In this document: positions 7,787 to 10,822 of the stretch, in pieces
How the letters are laid out: the number at the start of each line of letters is the position of its first letter
Numbering within the stretch: the first letter of the stretch is position 1
From: Desulfobacterales bacterium
Lineage (GTDB): Bacteria > Desulfobacterota > Desulfobacteria > Desulfobacterales > Desulfobacteraceae
Reading direction: 5' to 3'
Assembly: GCA_022361315.1 (NCBI GenBank)
Contig: JAKSBB010000967.1
Span: forward strand, 1 to 10,822
DNA: 10,822 nt
The notes under the pieces: model-generated
Database searches by the model: none
The model's input: the letters and a program-made list of their open reading frames with translations, nothing else
Told to the model about the DNA's origin: nothing
Position numbers and translations under genes: made by a program

Positions 7787-7802
7787 AGCAAATTAAATGC
7801 CA
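7787..7802 (-). promoter_or_regulatory. Sigma-54 (-24/-12) promoter of the Cache chemoreceptor
   Basis: On the minus strand TGGCATTTAATTTGCT matches TGGCAC-N5-TTGCW with one substitution (T for the last C of the -24 block). GG and GC keep the required 10-bp separation. Transcription would start near 7776, leaving a leader of about 28 nt that includes the ribosome binding site. It is well placed for the gene starting at 7748. Confidence 0.78.
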
Positions 7803-7836
7803 GTATATGTCCCCCTTCTATTCACCGGTTTCATAA

Positions 7837-7848
7837 GAAAAACGTGCC
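7837..7848 (+). promoter_or_regulatory. Degenerate copy of the 18-bp repeat core
   Basis: GAAAAACGTGCC matches 10 of 12 positions of the core GAAAAACGCCCC of the 18-bp repeat found at 2081 and 2169. It lies about 60-70 bp upstream of the expected start of the second sigma-54 promoter. The rest of the 18-mer is not well conserved here, so it could be a weak activator site or chance. Confidence 0.3.
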
Positions 7849-7863
7849 GGGTTAAACACCCGG
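7847..7863. other. Short hairpin in the divergent intergenic region
   Basis: CCGGGT and ACCCGG form a 6-bp stem around TAAAC in the 263-bp region between the divergent Cache chemoreceptor and hemerythrin genes. There is no T tract on either side. It could be an operator-like dyad or nothing functional. Apart from this, the sigma-54 promoter and the repeat-like core, I see no clear signal in 7749-7997 and no convincing promoter for the hemerythrin operon. Confidence 0.3.
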
Positions 7864-7997
7864 GATGCAATAAAAACAATGCGATGCATAAAATTTATGG
7901 CGGTTTAAAGCAATCCGGGGGCGGCAGGGGAATCTATGCCGGAGCAAAACTTGTCACCGGTTAACGGGCATGGTAATTTACCAGAAATGAATGACAC

Positions 7998-8003
7998 AGG
8001 AGG
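7998..8003 (+). promoter_or_regulatory. Ribosome binding site fixing the hemerythrin start
   Basis: AGGAGG lies 8 nt before the ATG at 8012. The in-frame upstream ATG at 7991 would place this site inside the coding sequence and has no comparable site of its own, so 8012 is preferred. Confidence 0.85.
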
Positions 8004-8011
8004 CAGTTCCA

Positions 8012-8422
8012 ATGGGATTGGACAAAAAATACCGCACAGGCGTGGTCTGGCAGGATTTTCAGCACGGGGAACTGATGGACCTTTTCATCCGGATGAAGGC
8101 CGCCAGAGAAGACAACTCAGATAAGGAAAAGTTCAACTATACGGTGGCCTTTCTTTCCATGTACGTGAACCATCATTTCAAGCTGGAGGAAGAGTACATG
8201 GATATCTATGCTTACCCGGACCGGGAGGCGCATACAAAAGAACACCAGACCTATATCAAAACCCTCAAAGCCTTTCGCACCAACCATAAAACCTATTCGG
8301 AAAAAGCCATGGATCAATTGATGGACAAGATTAAGGCATGGATTCTCAACCATATTATGGGAGACGACAAGAAGCTGGGTGCCCATATTCTGGAAGCTGA
8401 AAAAGCAAGGAACAAGAAATGA
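8012..8422 (+). CDS. Bacteriohemerythrin
   Basis: This 136-residue single-domain hemerythrin carries a non-haem di-iron centre in a four-helix bundle and binds oxygen reversibly, probably in the cytoplasm because no signal peptide is seen. All seven expected iron ligands are visible: H18 in FQHGE, H55 and E59 in HHFKLEEEYM, H74 and H78 in HTKEH, and H114 and D118 in NHIMGDD. Family roles include oxygen sensing, storage or delivery, and protection of oxygen-sensitive enzymes; the one used here is not evident. An alternative start at 7991 would add 7 residues. The stop codon overlaps the start of the nitroreductase gene (ATGA), so the two are translationally coupled and likely respond to the same oxygen or redox conditions. 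Confidence 0.92.
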   Translation: MGLDKKYRTGVVWQDFQHGELMDLFIRMKAAREDNSDKEKFNYTVAFLSMYVNHHFKLEEEYMDIYAYPDREAHTKEHQTYIKTLKAFRTNHKTYSEKAMDQLMDKIKAWILNHIMGDDKKLGAHILEAEKARNKK

Positions 8423-9219
8423 AAAGCAGGGAACAAGAATTCATGAATCCGTCGCCATCAGAGAACCAGACCATTTCGCTGATGAAAAAGCACCGCTCCA
8501 TCAGAAAATTCACAGACCGTCCGGTGGACCATGACACCCTGGCCGCGCTTGTGGCAGCCGCCCAATGCGCCGCCACTTCCCACCATGTCCAGGCCTATAC
8601 CATCATCCATGTGACAGATCCCGAAAAACGAAGGACGATTTCCGACCTGGCAGGCCCCCAGCCCTGGGTGGTGCAGGCCCCGGTGTTTCTGGTGTTTTGT
8701 GCGGATCTGACACGGCTGGTGGAAGCCGCCGAGTCCCACGGTATCCCCCCGGAAACCGGATGGGCGGAACAATTGCTTGTGGCAACGGTGGATACGGCCC
8801 TGATTGCCCAGAACCTCATGATAGCAGCGGAATCCATGGACCTGGGGGGCGTCTTCATCGGCGGTATCCGGAATGATCCGGAAACGGTTTCCCAACTGCT
8901 TTGCATCCCTGACCATGCCTTTCCCGTGTTCGGCATGTGCCTGGGATACCCGGATCAGGATCCGGAAGTCAAACCCCGGTTTCCTGTGGACATGATTCTC
9001 CGGGAAGAGACCTTTTACGGCCCGGAGGGCAAACCGGATCCGGAAGGCGACCAGGCTGCCATGGCCGATTTTGACGCCCTCCTCAACGCCTATTACCGCA
9101 GGCGGACTGAAAAACTCAAGGACCGGAACTGGTCAAAACCTTTGGGAGAATTCACCGGTCAGATCATCCGACCCGGTATGAAAGAATTTCTTCAAAAAAG
9201 AGGATTCTTTCTGAAATAA
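8419..9219 (+). CDS. NfsA-like FMN-dependent nitroreductase / NADPH oxidoreductase
   Basis: This 266-residue flavoenzyme of the nitroreductase family reduces nitroaromatics, quinones, flavins or similar acceptors with NAD(P)H; the physiological substrate is unknown. FMN-binding features of the NfsA/Frp subgroup are HRSIRKF (25-31), the AATSHHVQ segment (51-58), GGVFIGGIRNDPE (143-155), and GMCLGYPDQDPEVKPRFP (172-189). The C-terminal RPGMKEFLQKRGF resembles the NfsA end. It is somewhat longer than the usual 240 residues because of about 18 extra N-terminal residues. A second in-frame ATG at 8443, also preceded by an AGGGA stretch, would give a 258-residue protein closer to the family. The start at 8419 overlaps the hemerythrin stop by 4 bp, and the helicase gene follows after 8 nt. 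Co-transcription with hemerythrin suggests a role under oxygen or redox stress. Confidence 0.9.
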   Translation: MKSREQEFMNPSPSENQTISLMKKHRSIRKFTDRPVDHDTLAALVAAAQCAATSHHVQAYTIIHVTDPEKRRTISDLAGPQPWVVQAPVFLVFCADLTRLVEAAESHGIPPETGWAEQLLVATVDTALIAQNLMIAAESMDLGGVFIGGIRNDPETVSQLLCIPDHAFPVFGMCLGYPDQDPEVKPRFPVDMILREETFYGPEGKPDPEGDQAAMADFDALLNAYYRRRTEKLKDRNWSKPLGEFTGQIIRPGMKEFLQKRGFFLK

Positions 9220-9227
9220 GCCCGCCC

Positions 9228-10724
9228 ATGCAACTCACCGAAGAACAGCAGCGGATCGTTGACTGCGATCTGGCCCCCGGGGAAACCCTGAAAATAATGG
9301 CCTTCGCCGGTACCGGCAAGACCACCACCCTGGAGGCCTACACCCGGCAGCGTCCCCATACCCGGTTTCTCTATATTGCCTTTAACAAGAGTGTCCAGAC
9401 CGAGGCGGCCCGAAGATTCCCCTCCAATGTCACCGCCAGGACCACCCATGCCCTGGCCTTCCGGGTCAAAGGGTTCCCGCACAAGGACCGCCTGGTGCCG
9501 GGGTTCAAAGCCAACCTGGTCATGGCCGCCCTGGAAACGGAACGTTACGAAGACGCCCGGTTTGCCATGGATACCCTGAACCGCTACCTGGTCTCTGCCG
9601 ATCCCAAAGTAGACCGCCGCCACATCCCCTGGACCGCCCGGGCATTTTACGAAAAAAACAAAACACCCATGCCGGACCTGGTGACCCTGGCCAACCGGCT
9701 GGGGCGACTGATGTGCGATGGTTCCCATCCGGATATCGGGATGCTCCACGACGGGTATCTGAAACTCTACCAGTTGTCCAATCCCATATTGAACTACGAC
9801 TGCATCCTTCTGGACGAGGCCCAGGATATCAACCCCGTCACCGCCTCCCTGGTGTTTGCCCAGACCCGGGCAAAGCAGGGCCGTCCCCAGCCCGCCGCTC
9901 TCATCCTGGTGGGGGACAACCATCAGCAGATCTACAGCTTCAGGGGGGCAAAGGACAGCCTGAAAACCCTCAACGCCACCCGGACCGAATACCTGACACG
10001 GAGTTTCCGGTTTGATAACAACGTGGCCCGGGTGGCCAACATGGTGTTGAAAACCTTTAAGAAAGAATCCCGGCAGCTCAAAGGCACCAAAGTGCCGGAA
10101 AAACCGGCCTGGGATAAATCCGCCTATACCATCATCGCCCGGACCAATGCCGGCCTTTTCGACAAGGCGGCCTCCCTGATCAACCGCCATAACGTCGGCT
10201 TTATCGGCGGGGTAACCGGTTACCGCCTGCCCCGGCTCAAGGATGTCTATTATCTCTACGAAGGATCAATGGAGAAGGTTAAAGATCCGTACATCAGGGG
10301 ATTCAGGCAATTCGATGCCCTGAAATCCTATGCCAGGACCGTGGAGGATTTTGAGATTTTAAGCCAGTGCCGGCTTGTGGAAAAGTACAGGTCCAGACTC
10401 CCGGGCCTGGTGGACCGGGTGCTGGAAAAGGCCCAAGATCAAAAGAAGGAGCAAAGTAAGGACCAAAACCAGAATCAGGAACCGCCCCGGATTCTACTTA
10501 CCACTGCCCACAAGGCCAAGGGCCTGGAATGGCGGCAGGTGCTGCTGATGGACGATTTTCTTCCCCTGATGAAGGAGGGCTGCCCCATCACCGCGGAAGA
10601 TGCGGACCCGGATGAGTTCAACCTGGTCTACGTGGCCATGACCCGTGCCATGACCCATCTTCGCTTTGACCGGGCCAGTGATATACCGGAATTTATCCGG
10701 TTCTGCCTGAAGCAGAACCGGTAG
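9228..10724 (+). CDS. UvrD/FBH1-like superfamily 1 DNA helicase
   Basis: This 498-residue protein has the SF1A helicase motifs in order: Q motif QLTEEQQRIV (2-11), Walker A AFAGTGKTTTL (25-35), motif Ia YIAFNKSVQTEA (49-60), motif II DEAQD (196-200), motif III LILVGDNHQQIYSFRG (225-240), motif IV SFRFDNNVA (259-267), motif V TTAHKAKGLEW (425-435), and motif VI NLVYVAMTRAMTHL (465-478). It should unwind DNA or strip proteins from it using ATP. At 498 residues it is much shorter than UvrD, Rep or PcrA (about 670-720), with reduced accessory subdomains. The HKAKGLEW and FAGTGKT contexts resemble the FBH1 helicase core. A Q/K/N-rich insert (DQKKEQSKDQNQNQEPP, 404-420) sits just before motif V. 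No good ribosome binding site precedes the ATG, which starts 8 nt after the nitroreductase stop, so translation is probably coupled. Its link to redox genes is unexplained. Confidence 0.9.
   Translation: MQLTEEQQRIVDCDLAPGETLKIMAFAGTGKTTTLEAYTRQRPHTRFLYIAFNKSVQTEAARRFPSNVTARTTHALAFRVKGFPHKDRLVPGFKANLVMAALETERYEDARFAMDTLNRYLVSADPKVDRRHIPWTARAFYEKNKTPMPDLVTLANRLGRLMCDGSHPDIGMLHDGYLKLYQLSNPILNYDCILLDEAQDINPVTASLVFAQTRAKQGRPQPAALILVGDNHQQIYSFRGAKDSLKTLNATRTEYLTRSFRFDNNVARVANMVLKTFKKESRQLKGTKVPEKPAWDKSAYTIIARTNAGLFDKAASLINRHNVGFIGGVTGYRLPRLKDVYYLYEGSMEKVKDPYIRGFRQFDALKSYARTVEDFEILSQCRLVEKYRSRLPGLVDRVLEKAQDQKKEQSKDQNQNQEPPRILLTTAHKAKGLEWRQVLLMDDFLPLMKEGCPITAEDADPDEFNLVYVAMTRAMTHLRFDRASDIPEFIRFCLKQNR
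10697..10721 (+). terminator. Hairpin overlapping the helicase stop codon
   Basis: CCGGTTCTGC and GCAGAACCGG form a perfect 10-bp stem with a CTGAA loop. The stem encodes the last residues of the helicase (RFCLKQNR) and ends just before the stop codon is complete. Downstream sequence is moderately T-rich but has no immediate T run. It probably terminates or protects the end of the hemerythrin operon transcript against the convergent gene. Confidence 0.55.
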
Positions 10725-10744
10725 GCTTGTTCGCTACTGCCTTT

Positions 10745-10822
10745 CTAGTTTTTCGGTGCCCAGAAGGGGGCTACCGCAGCCTGGGTGACTTCAACGGTTT
10801 CCCAGACGTTGCCCTTCACATA
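10745..10822 (-). CDS. C-terminal end of an unidentified minus-strand protein
   Basis: The minus-strand frame from the right edge reads 25 codons without a stop and ends in TAG at 10747-10745, giving a C-terminus ending FWAPKN. The other two minus-strand frames are closed by stops within 30 nt. The gene would converge on the helicase gene, with the hairpin at 10697-10721 between them. I do not recognise the family from so few residues, and the reading frame could still be accidental. Confidence 0.4.
   Translation of the reverse strand, partial: YVKGNVWETVEVTQAAVAPFWAPKN

Noticed and set aside
7822..7962. Nine-base direct repeat TCACCGGTT at 7822 and 7954
   Set aside because: Short, made of words (ACCGG, CCGGT) common throughout this window, and not placed consistently relative to either promoter.
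7936..8124. Plus-strand open frame of 62 codons overlapping the hemerythrin gene
   Set aside because: Out of frame with the hemerythrin coding sequence and covering its N-terminus; no ribosome binding site or recognisable features.
9192..10190. Minus-strand open frame of 332 codons opposite the helicase gene
   Set aside because: Glycine- and proline-rich product produced by reading a GC-rich helicase gene backwards. All SF1 motifs are on the plus strand.

Overview
The window looks like a chromosomal segment from a sulfate-reducing Desulfobacterota, most likely a Desulfobacteraceae relative. This is inferred from moderately GC-rich codon use, a PAS domain carrying a CPWC motif, a HAMP-poor chemoreceptor ending in an acidic tail plus DFKDF, a sigma-54 activator, and a bacteriohemerythrin. 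No taxonomic marker gene is present, so the assignment is tentative.

Left part (1-2341). A minus-strand membrane sensor runs off the left edge and its reading frame breaks at a run of seven A. Divergent from it is a PAS-AAA+-Fis sigma-54 activator (635-2086). The non-coding stretch after that gene holds two perfect copies of an 18-bp repeat, a tandem 8-bp repeat and a consensus -24/-12 sigma-54 promoter. This is the layout expected of activator gene, enhancer sites and target promoter.

Central part (2342-7748). The sigma-54 promoter drives a CheY-like single-domain receiver and a 785-residue chemoreceptor whose predicted periplasmic region carries three tandem CZB-like zinc-binding repeats. 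Convergent to these, on the minus strand, are a GNAT acetyltransferase and a second, Cache-type chemoreceptor with HAMP. The second chemoreceptor also has a near-perfect sigma-54 promoter. A degenerate copy of the 18-bp repeat core lies just upstream of that promoter.

Right part (7749-10822). A tight plus-strand operon encodes a bacteriohemerythrin, an NfsA-like flavin nitroreductase (4-bp overlap with the hemerythrin) and a short UvrD/FBH1-like SF1 helicase. It ends at a strong hairpin overlapping the helicase stop codon. The C-terminal end of an unidentified minus-strand gene enters from the right edge.

Taken together, the segment reads as a redox- or metal-taxis island: a cysteine-containing PAS activator probably switches on a receiver and one or both chemoreceptors, next to oxygen/redox-related genes. 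No CheA, CheW, CheR or CheB is present, so the receptors must couple to a chemotaxis core encoded elsewhere. The link between the activator and the 18-bp repeats is an inference from position and has not been shown.
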